A DNA stretch of 64,000 nucleotides from Cohnella thailandensis (GCF_014212135.1 NZ_JACJVQ010000019.1:310001-374000); one strand, 5' to 3'; positions 51,983 through 59,939 are shown, counted from the stretch's first letter. Made by a program: numbers and translations. Notes: generated by a model not told the origin, from the sequence alone.

Positions 51983-52750
51983 GTGAGCAATCTATTCCGT
52001 TCCGAATGGTACAAGCTGACGCGCAACCGTTCTCTCTGGCTGCTCTGCATCGTCCTGTTCGCCGCGGCCGTCGTCAACGCGCTGTTCGTCTATTATGACA
52101 ATTCGAACGACGGAGGCGCCATGTCGGCAAGCTCCGGCATCGAATTATGGATGTCGTCTCTCTCGGCCAACCAGTACATCATCAAGATCGGACTCAGCAT
52201 CCTTGCCGGTTTCTTTATCTCGAGCGAATACGCGAACGGAACGATCAAGAGGGCCGTAACGTCGGGGTTCTCCCGAAGCAAGGTCATTGTCGCGAAGCTG
52301 ACGGCGTATATGCTGGGAGCGATGATCGTCGCGCTTATCTTCCCGGCAGTGAACGTCGTCCTCGGTTCGGCTCTGCTCGGCTTCGGGTCGCTCCCGGACG
52401 CGTCCAATGCCGAATACGTCGTCCGCACGTTCGGAATGACGCTGCTGGTCGCGGCGGCTTATGCCTCGATTACGGGCTTTTTTGCGATCCTGTTGAACGA
52501 CAGCGGCAAGACGGTCGGCTTCTCGATCGTGTTCTACTTCTTCATTGACGGCATTATCATAATGGCCAGTAAATATATCCCTGCGCTTAAGACGGTTTAC
52601 GAATACAGCGTTCTTCAAGTCGTTCTCGATTACGCCAACGAGACGCTCAGCTCCTCCAAGCTTTGGACGGGGATCATCGTCTCGGCGGCGACATGGGCGG
52701 TCTTCCTGCTGCTGGGCATCGCGGCGTTCCGGCGCAAGGAGATAAAGTAA
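51983..52750 (+). CDS. ABC transporter permease (ABC-2 type)
   Basis: Membrane subunit of 255 residues with six helices, starting MSNLFRSEWYKLTRNRSLWL as BcrB- and SpaE/NukE-like permeases do; FISSEYANGTIKRAVTSGFS is the conserved loop after the second helix. GTG start immediately after the ATPase stop, with GGAGG upstream, so the two proteins are made together. Likely exports or removes a peptide or lipid-targeting antibiotic; substrate inferred from gene order only. Confidence 0.9.
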   Translation: MSNLFRSEWYKLTRNRSLWLLCIVLFAAAVVNALFVYYDNSNDGGAMSASSGIELWMSSLSANQYIIKIGLSILAGFFISSEYANGTIKRAVTSGFSRSKVIVAKLTAYMLGAMIVALIFPAVNVVLGSALLGFGSLPDASNAEYVVRTFGMTLLVAAAYASITGFFAILLNDSGKTVGFSIVFYFFIDGIIIMASKYIPALKTVYEYSVLQVVLDYANETLSSSKLWTGIIVSAATWAVFLLLGIAAFRRKEIK

Positions 52751-52776
52751 CGGGATAGAGGGGAGGCTAGGCAGCC

Positions 52777-53718
52777 GTGTGGATAGGATTGGCGGGAGTC
52801 GCCTTCGGCCTTGCGGCGGCCTACGCCCTTTATCGGCTATACGCGTTCAAAAAACAGCTCAAGGACCTTGTCCGGCAGCTCCGGCGATATCACCGGGGAG
52901 AGAGCGGTCAGAAGCTCGTTCTGGACTGGCACGACCCGGCGCTGGAAGAGCTGGCCGCCGAAATCAATCGGCATACGGAGCTTATCGAGCAGGCAAACGC
53001 GGAGAAGAGACGTTCGGAGACGGAACTCCGGCGTGCCGTCGCCAATATCTCGCACGATCTAAGAACGCCGCTCACTTCGATAACAGGATACATTCAACTG
53101 CTGGAGTCCGGGCAGATGACGGAAGAGGAAGGACGGGAAGCTATCGCCGTCGTCAAGAACCGGACGATCCGGCTCAAGTCGCTTCTGAACGACTTCTTCG
53201 AGCTGTCGGTGCTCGATTCGCCCGATTATCGGCTGAAGCTGGAGCGAGTTCAGCTAGGCCGTATTCTCCCGGACATTCTGCTCGGCTTCTACGAACGAAT
53301 GAACGAGAAGAAGCTGCGGCCGCAGTTCCGTCTCGCGGAAGAACCGCTCCCCGCGACGGCTGACGAATCCGCGGTTCGCCGGGTGATCGAGAATCTCATG
53401 CTCAACACCCTTCGGCATGCCGAGGGGGCGATCGACGTGGCTCTCCAGAGACAGGGGGAGGAGGCCGTGCTGACCATTCGCAACGCGGCCCCGCATCTTC
53501 GCGGCTTCGATCTTGAGCTGCTATTCAACCGCTTCTATATGGCCGATCAGTCGCGTTCCGGCAGCTCGGGAGGAGGCAACGCCGGCACCGGAAGCGGCGG
53601 CTCCGGGCTCGGCTTGTCGATCGCCCGCGGGTTGATGGAGAAGATGGATGGTTCTCTTCGCGCTGAGATGGACGGGGACGATCTGGTCATGACCTGCACA
53701 TGGCGGTTGGAGAAATAG
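52777..53718 (+). CDS. Sensor histidine kinase
   Basis: Kinase of 313 residues with only one N-terminal membrane helix (about 2-22) and almost no external part, so it senses in or at the membrane, or through its ABC partner. Phospho-acceptor His93 is in NISHDLRTPLT; the ATPase domain has the N box ENLMLNTLRHAEG and a G box SGGSGLGLSIARGL preceded by a Gly/Ser-rich insert. GTG start. It is the last gene of the four-gene set and the cognate kinase of the regulator at 50279. Palindrome array 2 follows 28 bases later. Confidence 0.92.
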   Translation: MWIGLAGVAFGLAAAYALYRLYAFKKQLKDLVRQLRRYHRGESGQKLVLDWHDPALEELAAEINRHTELIEQANAEKRRSETELRRAVANISHDLRTPLTSITGYIQLLESGQMTEEEGREAIAVVKNRTIRLKSLLNDFFELSVLDSPDYRLKLERVQLGRILPDILLGFYERMNEKKLRPQFRLAEEPLPATADESAVRRVIENLMLNTLRHAEGAIDVALQRQGEEAVLTIRNAAPHLRGFDLELLFNRFYMADQSRSGSSGGGNAGTGSGGSGLGLSIARGLMEKMDGSLRAEMDGDDLVMTCTWRLEK

Positions 53719-53745
53719 CCGGCGTTCCCCCGACCGCGTTGCCTG

Positions 53746-54129
53746 ACTGAACCCGATGTCATCGGGTTGCAGCTCCAATCCAACCTCGTACGCTCCCTGT
53801 AACCCGACATCGTCGGGTTACAGCTCCAAACTAACCTCGTGCGCTCCCTGTAACCCGACATCATCGGGTTACAGAGCAAAACCCAAGTCATGAAGCAACT
53901 GCAACCCGACATCATCGGGTTACAGAGCAAAACCAAAGCCATGAAGCAGCTGTAACCCGACATCATCGGGTTACAGAGCAAAACCCAAGCCATGAAGCAG
54001 CTGTAACCCGACATCATCGGGTTACAGAGCAAAACCCAAGCCATGAAGCAGCTGTAACCCGACATCATCGGGTTACAGAGCAAAACCCAAGCCATGAAGC
54101 AACTGCAACCCGACATCATCGGGTTGCAG
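53746..54129. repeat. Palindrome array 2: eight 51-bp units
   Basis: Eight dyads start at 53746/7, 53797, 53848, 53899, 53950, 54001, 54052 and 54103, exactly 51 bases apart. The core is CTGTAACCCGA-CATCA-TCGGGTTACAG; in the last unit both arms carry CTGCAACC/GGTTGCAG, a paired change. Spacers of 24 bases are nearly identical in the right part (AGCAAAACCCAAGCCATGAA) and differ in the left part. It lies in the 498-base gap between the convergent kinase and dps genes. Confidence 0.92.
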
Positions 54130-54176
54130 TTGCTTTAACAATTCTACGGATCGGCCTTCATTATCAGCTATCCCAT

Positions 54177-54208
54177 AAAAAAAGCCGAACGGTCGCCCGT
54201 TCGGCTTT
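54177..54208 (-). terminator. Intrinsic terminator after dps
   Basis: AAAGCCGAACGG (54181-54192) and its exact inverse (54197-54208) with a four-base loop; read on the minus strand it ends in seven T residues. Confidence 0.9.
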
Positions 54209-54216
54209 CGTCTTGA

Positions 54217-54687
54217 TCAATTGCTCGCCAATCGAACGACCGGCTCGTTCGAGGTGCCGAGATAAGCTTTCAGCATCCACACGTGCTTCTCTAGGCTGGC
54301 GACGATGTCTTGCAGAAGGTCGGCGCTGGTGACGTCCCCTAGGGATTCGGCGTACGAATGTCCTAGTCTTAGTTCTTCCGCCATCAGGCTGAAGTCGTTC
54401 GCGATCGCCGCGACCATCTTGTCGGCGGACTCTTGGCCGCCGCTTTCTTGAACGGACGCGGTCTTCAATACTTCGGCAAGCGACAGGACGGCGTTATCCC
54501 CGAGGGCGAGAAGGCGTTCGGCCAGCTCGTCGATGCGTTCGGCGGCTTCGCCGTACAGCTCTTCGAATTTGGCATGGAGGGTAAAGAACTGCGACCCCCT
54601 TACGTGCCAGTGGTAGTTTCTCAGCTTCATCTCGGTTACGATCCAGTTGGCCAGCTGCTTCCTCAGTACGTTTTTCATAGCGCTCAT
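54217..54687 (-). CDS. dps: Dps/MrgA-type DNA-binding ferritin-like protein
   Basis: Mini-ferritin of 156 residues that oxidises and stores iron and protects DNA from peroxide. The inter-subunit ferroxidase residues are His26 (NYHWH), His38, Asp53 and Glu57. GGAGG lies eight bases before the ATG on the reverse strand, and a PerR-box-like operator is about 30 bases upstream of the start, matching sites at perR and trxB. Expected to be induced by peroxide or iron limitation. Confidence 0.93.
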   Translation of the reverse strand: MSAMKNVLRKQLANWIVTEMKLRNYHWHVRGSQFFTLHAKFEELYGEAAERIDELAERLLALGDNAVLSLAEVLKTASVQESGGQESADKMVAAIANDFSLMAEELRLGHSYAESLGDVTSADLLQDIVASLEKHVWMLKAYLGTSNEPVVRLASN

Positions 54688-54712
54688 TTGTAGTTCCTCC
54701 CATTTATTAAAT

Positions 54713-54727
54713 TTAAACTAAGTCTAA
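54713..54727 (-). promoter_or_regulatory. PerR/Fur-box-like operator of dps
   Basis: TTAAACTAAGTCTAA, a 7-1-7 inverted repeat with one mismatch, 26 bases upstream of the dps start. It has the layout of the Bacillus PerR box TTATAATnATTATAA and nearly matches sites at 57229 and 58529. Confidence 0.65.
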
Positions 54728-54875
54728 ATATGTATCTAATATAGCATGAGCTTTAGGGATAATCATGAAGATTGGATGAAGATCGGAAGGAAGATGCGGA
54801 GCGCAAAAAATGACGGAAGAGTGCGTAGTCTGCTACAATAGGGAAGGCTAGTTGGCGTGGAGGATTGAAACGACG

Positions 54876-55757
54876 ATGAAGACATTCAAGAAGTTTTATA
54901 TCGAGATTACGAGCGTGTGCAACCTGGCGTGCAGCTTCTGTCCGGAGACGAAGCGCCAAGCGCAGTTCCTGAAGCCGGAACGGTTCCGGCACATCCTGGA
55001 CGAGATCAAGCCGCATACGGACTCGATCTATCTGCATGTCAAAGGAGAGCCGCTCCTGCACCCGAGGATCGACGAGCTGCTCGACATCAGCGCGGAGAAA
55101 GGGTTCAAGGTGAACATCACCTCGAACGGCACTCTTCTTCATAAGAATAGAGAGAAGCTCCTGAACAAGCCGGCGCTTCGGCAGATGAACTTCTCGCTTC
55201 ACAGCTTCGACGGACACGAAGGCTCGACGGACAAGGAAGGATACGTGCGCAAGGTCATCTCCTTCGCGAAGGAAGCGGCACGGGATCATGGTGTCCTGAT
55301 CTCTTTTAGACTATGGAACTTGACCGAGGATAATGCCGCGAACTTGGCCAGGCGCCGGAATCGCGACATCCTGGAGATGATCGAGCGCGAGTTCGAGCTG
55401 GACTATCGGATCGAAGAGGAGTTCCGGAGAGGGAAGGGAATCAAGCTCGCGGAGCGGATCTACCTGAACCAGGACCATGAGTTCAAGTGGCCGAAGCTGA
55501 CGGAGGAAGAGGATTCGGGACGAGGCTTCTGCCATGCGCTTCGCAACCAGGCGGGCGTGCTCGTGGACGGCACGGTCGTGCCTTGCTGCCTGGACGGGGA
55601 GGGCGTCATCAATCTCGGCAACATACATGAGAAGCCGTTCTCGGAGATAATCGAGGGGGAGCGGGCGAACCGAATGTACGACGGCTTCTCGCGCCGCGAG
55701 GTCGTCGAGGAGCTATGCCGCAAATGCGGATATCGGCAGAGGTTCAATTTGGCGTAG
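54876..55757 (+). CDS. Radical SAM/SPASM domain protein
   Basis: Radical SAM enzyme of 293 residues: cluster cysteines Cys15, Cys19 and Cys22 (CNLACSFC), the GEPLLHP segment that binds SAM, and a C-terminal SPASM-like part with cysteines in GRGFCHAL, VPCCLDGEG and ELCRKCGYR for further iron-sulfur clusters. SPASM enzymes usually mature peptides or proteins, but no precursor peptide was found nearby. GGAGG lies 12 bases before ATG 54876. Single gene by position. Confidence 0.87.
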   Translation: MKTFKKFYIEITSVCNLACSFCPETKRQAQFLKPERFRHILDEIKPHTDSIYLHVKGEPLLHPRIDELLDISAEKGFKVNITSNGTLLHKNREKLLNKPALRQMNFSLHSFDGHEGSTDKEGYVRKVISFAKEAARDHGVLISFRLWNLTEDNAANLARRRNRDILEMIEREFELDYRIEEEFRRGKGIKLAERIYLNQDHEFKWPKLTEEEDSGRGFCHALRNQAGVLVDGTVVPCCLDGEGVINLGNIHEKPFSEIIEGERANRMYDGFSRREVVEELCRKCGYRQRFNLA

Positions 55758-55839
55758 CGATTGGCGGATGGTGTTGTCGAATTCAGCTTCCTCTGATAAG
55801 ATGATGGAGCGACGAATTCAATAATGGATTTATTTGGGA

Positions 55840-55875
55840 GGAGCCTGTCAAACGCGGGCTTCTTTTGTCTTTTTT
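55840..55875 (+). terminator. Weak terminator-like hairpin
   Basis: GAGCC ... GGCTTC with a ten-base loop, followed by TTTTGTCTTTTTT, between the radical SAM gene and the ArsB-like gene. Confidence 0.4.
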
Positions 55876-55911
55876 GGGTAATGACTATAGAACGGACTAC
55901 GGAGGCGGAGC

Positions 55912-57189
55912 ATGGAATCGCAAGCGATCTGGGCCATTATTATCTTCTTATTGACGTACGGGCTTATCATCTCGGAGAAAATCCACCGGACGATCGTCGC
56001 GATGCTGGGAGCGGCGGCAATGGTCGGAGTAGGGATTCTCGATCAAGAGACGGCCGTTCACCATATCGACTTCAACACATTGGGGCTCCTCGTCGGGATG
56101 ATGATTATCGTAGGGGTCATGGCCGACACCGGCTTGTTTAATTACTTGGCAATCGCCGCAGCGAAGAGGGCGAAGGGGATTCCCGTCCGCATTCTGATCG
56201 CGCTGGCGATCATTACGGCCGTCGGCTCGGCGTTCCTGGACAACGTGACGACCGTGCTGCTCATGGTTCCCGTCACGTTCAGCATTACCCGCCGGCTGAA
56301 GGTAAGCCCGATTCCCTTCCTGCTTACTCAGGTTATCGCTTCGAACGTTGGCGGAACGGCGACGCTCATCGGCGATCCGCCGAATATCATGATCGGCAGC
56401 GCGGTGAAGGAGCTGACCTTTAACGCGTTCCTCTATAACTTGGCTCCGATCGTCGTCCTTATCATGATCGTGTACGCCGTCATCTTCTGGCTGCTGTTCC
56501 GCAAACGGCTTCGCGCTTCCGAGGAGGACATTCGGGGAATTATGGAGATGGACGCGGAATCGCTCATCACGGATCCTAAGCTGCTCTGGAAGAGCCTCGG
56601 CGTTCTCGCTCTGACGTTGATCGGCTTCTTCACCCATCAGATGCTGCATCTGGAGTCCGCGACGGTCGCGCTCGGAGCCGCGTTTCTGCTGCTTCTCCTA
56701 ACGGGAGAAAAGGCGCTGGAGCATGCCCTTCACAAGGTGGAGTGGATCTCGATCTTTTTCTTCATCGGCTTGTTCGTCCTGGTCGGTGGACTTGTGGATA
56801 CCGGAGTCATCTCCAGGCTGGCCGAAGGAGCGATGGAATGGACCGGCGGCGATCCGGTCGCGACCCCCATGCTGATTCTATGGCTGAGCGCGTTGGCTTC
56901 CTCCGTTCTGGACAACATTCCGTTCGTGGCGACGATGATCCCGCTTATCCAGGAGATCGGGGACATGGGTTACGGCAACCTGGAGCCGCTCTGGTGGAGT
57001 CTTGCTCTCGGGGCTTGCCTTGGAGGCAACGGAACGTTGATCGGGGCCAGCGCGAACCTCGTCGTGGCCAGCATGGCGGCGAAGGAAGGCCATCCGATCT
57101 CGTTCATGAAATTCCTGAAGTTCGGATTCCCGATCATGCTCGTCTCCATCGCGATATCCAGCATTTACGTTCTCCTTCGTTACTTGTGA
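55912..57189 (+). CDS. ArsB/NhaD-family ion transporter
   Basis: Inner membrane transporter of the ion transporter superfamily, 425 residues and about 11 helices. Both repeats carry the family motif: AFLDNVTTVLLMVPVTFSIT in the first and SVLDNIPFVATMIPLIQEI in the second; GGTATLIGDPPNIMIG and GGNGTLIGASANLV are the hairpin motifs. Such proteins move arsenite, Na+/H+ or carboxylates; the exact cargo is open. AGGCGGAG precedes the ATG. Confidence 0.9.
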   Translation: MESQAIWAIIIFLLTYGLIISEKIHRTIVAMLGAAAMVGVGILDQETAVHHIDFNTLGLLVGMMIIVGVMADTGLFNYLAIAAAKRAKGIPVRILIALAIITAVGSAFLDNVTTVLLMVPVTFSITRRLKVSPIPFLLTQVIASNVGGTATLIGDPPNIMIGSAVKELTFNAFLYNLAPIVVLIMIVYAVIFWLLFRKRLRASEEDIRGIMEMDAESLITDPKLLWKSLGVLALTLIGFFTHQMLHLESATVALGAAFLLLLLTGEKALEHALHKVEWISIFFFIGLFVLVGGLVDTGVISRLAEGAMEWTGGDPVATPMLILWLSALASSVLDNIPFVATMIPLIQEIGDMGYGNLEPLWWSLALGACLGGNGTLIGASANLVVASMAAKEGHPISFMKFLKFGFPIMLVSIAISSIYVLLRYL

Positions 57190-57200
57190 AGCTTTCGTGG

Positions 57201-57243
57201 TTGACATAAACTTGAATTGAGTTTAAAATTAAACTTAATTTAA
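57201..57243 (+). promoter_or_regulatory. perR promoter with two PerR-like boxes
   Basis: Promoter TTGACA (57201-57206), 17-base spacer, TAAAAT (57224-57229). Box 1, TTGAATTGAGTTTAA (57212-57226), covers the spacer and -10; box 2, TTAAACTTAATTTAA (57229-57243), starts at its end. Both fit TTAAACTnAGTTTAA, so the regulator probably controls itself. Confidence 0.7.
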
Positions 57244-57272
57244 ATATACGGAACACGAGGAGGTGGCTTCCG

Positions 57273-57671
57273 ATGTCACGCTATGGATTAACGACGCCGC
57301 GCAAGATCGTACTCGAGATCGTGTCGGAAGCGCACGATCACCCGACGGCCGCGGACGTGATCGATCGGCTCAAGGCCAGAGGCCACTCCGTCGCTTACGC
57401 GACGGTGTACAATTCGCTGCGATATTTGACGGAGCAAGGAATGATTCGCGAGCTGAAGCTGGAAGGGGACGCAAGCCGCTACGATTCGCGCACCGAGGAT
57501 CACCAGCATATCGTCTGCACGGAGTGCGGCCGGGTCGACGAAGTGATGACGAAGACGCCGCAGGATTGGCTGGATCGGATCGCGGCGGAATCCGGCTATG
57601 AGATTACCGACGAGCAGTTGCTGTTCAAGGGGGTGTGCCCATCTTGCCAAGCCTCGAAAACCAAACGATAA
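57273..57671 (+). CDS. perR: Fur family transcriptional regulator (PerR-like)
   Basis: Metal-dependent regulator of 132 residues: short winged helix with LTTPRKIVLEIVSE, VAYATVYNSLRYLTEQGMI, then the dimer/metal domain. Metal ligands correspond to PerR: His23, Asp71, His77 and His79; zinc cysteines Cys82/Cys85 and Cys122/Cys125. At the position of PerR Asp104 the direct alignment gives Glu90, as in Fur, with Asp89 beside it, so peroxide sensing is likely but not certain. AGGAGGTG precedes the ATG. The atypical winged-helix gene overlaps its end. Confidence 0.88.
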   Translation: MSRYGLTTPRKIVLEIVSEAHDHPTAADVIDRLKARGHSVAYATVYNSLRYLTEQGMIRELKLEGDASRYDSRTEDHQHIVCTECGRVDEVMTKTPQDWLDRIAAESGYEITDEQLLFKGVCPSCQASKTKR

Positions 57672-58390
57672 GCGACGCGTCGATCGCGGGGCTGGAAGGC
57701 GCCTTCTGCGACACGACGAGACGGATCGTCGTCATCAGCGCTTTCCCCGGAACGCTTAAGCATCTGTTATCCGAGCTCATGTCCCGCTGTTACGACGTGC
57801 TGGTCTTCCATCATTCCAAGGAGCCGATCCTTCCGCTCCTCGACAACGATTTGTTTATCGTGGACCGCACCCATATCGCGGACGAGAGCGTTCCGGCATC
57901 CGTCAACGAAGAGACGGACGTGCTTTATCTGGTTCGTTCGGCCGAGGCCGAAGCGGATGGAGGCAGAAGCCTCGTCTGGCCGGGATCGGTGCAGGAGGCG
58001 ATCGGCCTGATCGAAGAAATGACGAGCATTCGTCCGGCTGTCTCGGCTAGCGAAGGCGATTCGCCAATCGGGGCGGCGTTGCTGTCCGAGCAACTGCTGC
58101 GCTTCAAGGATATCCAGATGGACCTCAAGCGGATGCAAACCGTCCGGGGAGGATCGAAGATCGATCTGACGAAGACGGAGTTCGATCTGCTCCGCCTCCT
58201 GATCTCGACCGACGGGGTGCTGTCTCGCCAAGACATCATGGAAGCGCTCTGGGGAACGGATTATTTCGGGGGAAGCAACTCCATCGACGTCCACATCAAG
58301 AGCCTTCGCCATAAGCTCGGCGACAATCCTAAGCAGCCGCAGTACATCGCGACCGTCCGCGGCTTCGGCTACCGGATCGCGAAGGATTGA
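57644..58390 (+). CDS. OmpR/PhoB-type winged-helix regulator with degenerate receiver
   Basis: A 248-residue protein. The C-terminal 100 residues are a normal OmpR/PhoB winged helix (LTKTEFDLLRLLISTDGVLS, DVHIKSLRHKL, YIATVRGFGYRI). The N-terminal part has receiver-like length, but lacks the acidic pair after strand 1 (RRIVVISAFPG) and a clear phosphoacceptor context (LFIVDRTHI), so it is probably not phosphorylated normally. TTG 57644 is nine bases after AGGGGG; GTG 57635 is possible. It overlaps the perR end and precedes trxB, whose promoter has four repeats fitting an OmpR-type activator. Confidence 0.82.
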   Translation: MPSLENQTISDASIAGLEGAFCDTTRRIVVISAFPGTLKHLLSELMSRCYDVLVFHHSKEPILPLLDNDLFIVDRTHIADESVPASVNEETDVLYLVRSAEAEADGGRSLVWPGSVQEAIGLIEEMTSIRPAVSASEGDSPIGAALLSEQLLRFKDIQMDLKRMQTVRGGSKIDLTKTEFDLLRLLISTDGVLSRQDIMEALWGTDYFGGSNSIDVHIKSLRHKLGDNPKQPQYIATVRGFGYRIAKD

Positions 58391-58438
58391 AACGCTAATG
58401 CACGGCCGTTTCCGGCAGCGATCGTTCCCTTGATCCGA

Positions 58439-58505
58439 CCTTCATGATACCTTCATTTTTCCTTCATCATACCTTCATGCAGCTTGGCTTGCGCGGTGGT
58501 ATGAT
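58439..58505 (+). promoter_or_regulatory. Four CCTTCAT repeats and extended -10 before trxB
   Basis: CCTTCAT occurs at 58439, 58450, 58461 and 58472, exactly 11 bases apart, as in PhoB/PhoP-type binding sites. An extended -10, TGG-TATGAT (58497-58505), follows 18 bases after the last repeat, with no good -35, so the repeats probably bind an activator in its place. Confidence 0.65.
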
Positions 58506-58528
58506 TTTTTTATCGACAATTGTTAAAC

Positions 58529-58543
58529 TAAAACTAAGTATAA
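58529..58543 (+). promoter_or_regulatory. PerR/Fur-box-like operator of trxB
   Basis: TAAAACTAAGTATAA matches TTAAACTnAGTTTAA in 12 of 14 defined positions. It lies 15 bases before the trxB start, downstream of the extended -10, where a bound repressor would block elongation or initiation. Confidence 0.55.
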
Positions 58544-58558
58544 AGGGTGGGAGCCCCT

Positions 58559-59503
58559 ATGCGCAAAACGATTATTATAGGCACCGGGCCTGCCGGACTG
58601 ACGGCCGCCATCTATCTGGCCCGAGCGAACCTGAATCCTCTCGTTATCGAAGGGCCGGAGCCGGGAGGTCAATTGACGACAACGACGGAAGTCGAGAACT
58701 TTCCCGGATTCCCGGACGGAATCATGGGTCCCGAGCTGATGGCCAACATGCGCAAGCAGGCGGAGCGGTTCGGCGCCGAATTCATGACGGGCTGGGTGAA
58801 CGGCGTCGATACGTCCAAGCGTCCGTTCACGCTTCAAGTGGAAGGGATGGGAGAGCTTCAAGCCGAGACGCTGATTATCTCCACGGGAGCGTCCGCCAAG
58901 TATCTCGGCATTCCGGGCGAGAAGGACAATGTCGGACGGGGCGTCAGCACCTGCGCGACCTGCGACGGGTTCTTCTTCCGCGGGAAGAAGATCATCGTGG
59001 TCGGCGGAGGAGACTCCGCGATGGAGGAAGCGAGCTTCTTGACCCGCTTCGCGTCCGAAGTCGTTCTGGTGAACCGCAGATCCGAGCTGAGAGCGTCGAA
59101 GATCATGCAAGACCGTGCCCGGAGCAACGACAAGATCAGCTGGAGCCTTAACAGCACTCCTCTGGAGGTCGTCGCGGACGGAATGGGAGTCAAGGGACTG
59201 AAGGTCAGAAACAACGAGACGGGCGAGGAAGAGCTGATCGAGGCGGCCGGCATCTTCGTGGCGATCGGGCACAACCCGAATACGAAGTTCCTTAACGGGC
59301 AGCTGACGACGGACTCGCACGGCTACCTGGCCGTCAAGCCGGGCACGACCGAGACGAACGTTCCGGGCATCTTCGCTTGCGGAGACGTTCAGGACAACCG
59401 CTACCGCCAAGCGATCAGCGCCGCCGGAACGGGCTGCATGGCCGCGCTGGATTGCGAGAGGTTCCTGGAGACCGCCGAAGAAACGGTCAGCGCCGCCGTC
59501 TAA
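58559..59503 (+). CDS. trxB: Thioredoxin reductase
   Basis: FAD-dependent reductase of 314 residues that passes electrons from NADPH to thioredoxin or a related disulfide protein. FAD motif GTGPAGLTAA (8-17), redox-active CATC (Cys132, Cys135), NADPH motif GGGDSAMEEA, and the C-terminal ACGDVQDNRYRQ. ATG 58559 has GGGTGGGAG upstream. The operators in its promoter suggest control by the PerR-like protein and the winged-helix regulator just upstream, so it may be a stress-induced reductase rather than the housekeeping copy. Confidence 0.93.
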   Translation: MRKTIIIGTGPAGLTAAIYLARANLNPLVIEGPEPGGQLTTTTEVENFPGFPDGIMGPELMANMRKQAERFGAEFMTGWVNGVDTSKRPFTLQVEGMGELQAETLIISTGASAKYLGIPGEKDNVGRGVSTCATCDGFFFRGKKIIVVGGGDSAMEEASFLTRFASEVVLVNRRSELRASKIMQDRARSNDKISWSLNSTPLEVVADGMGVKGLKVRNNETGEEELIEAAGIFVAIGHNPNTKFLNGQLTTDSHGYLAVKPGTTETNVPGIFACGDVQDNRYRQAISAAGTGCMAALDCERFLETAEETVSAAV

Positions 59504-59553
59504 AAGCACGCGCTTATTCGAAGCAACGGAAGACGCTGGGATAACCGGGAATA

Positions 59554-59591
59554 GAGCTGCTTATAAGCTTGCTTATAGGCGGTTCTTTTTT
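59554..59591 (+). terminator. Intrinsic terminator after trxB
   Basis: GAGCTGCTTATAAGC (59554-59568) pairs with GCTTATAGGCGGTTC across two bases, several G-U pairs, then six T residues. The following stretch to 59830 shows no gene. Confidence 0.75.
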
Positions 59592-59831
59592 GTCCGCATG
59601 TTCTTATATGAAGATCGTGTATTTTCGCTTGTTTTGGGTAAGGATGAGAATAAACGGTCGTACTATCGGGAACCGGATGCGGCATAAAATTACATTGTAA
59701 CCGCTATCATCGCGATGCCTTAGGCAAAGGCTAACGGTCACCCTGTCGGCAGTCATCTCATATGGATGATAAGAGCAAAGCGTCTGCGGCCTCTTCGGAA
59801 GCCTGGACGTTTTGCAAGGAAGGTGAGCGTT

Positions 59832-59939
59832 CGTGGAGAAAAATCTTTTGTGTCGCGGCATGTTTTGGGGACTGGCCTTCAGCTTGCCAATCTGGTGTTT
59901 GCTGATCTTGGCTATCGTTCGATTCGTGCATTCTTTCTA
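59832..59939 (+). CDS. Small membrane protein, 35 residues
   Basis: GTG start with AAGGAAGGTGAG upstream at good spacing. The product starts MEKNLLCRGMFWGLAFSLPI and ends IVRFVHSF, with one membrane helix over about residues 10-30. Two other frames are open across it, but only this one has both a good ribosome site and a membrane-protein profile. No family recognised. It lies 85 bases before the YdjO-like gene. Confidence 0.45.

Noticed and set aside
53547-54119. Protein of 17-residue repeats on the minus strand
   Set aside because: The frame is open only because 51 is divisible by three; it runs through a DNA palindrome array, lacks a ribosome site and covers the end of the kinase gene.
59700-59830. 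Cyclic di-GMP riboswitch before the YdjO-like gene
   Set aside because: A short GGCAAAGGCTAACGG stretch recalls it, but the conserved core and pairing are missing.
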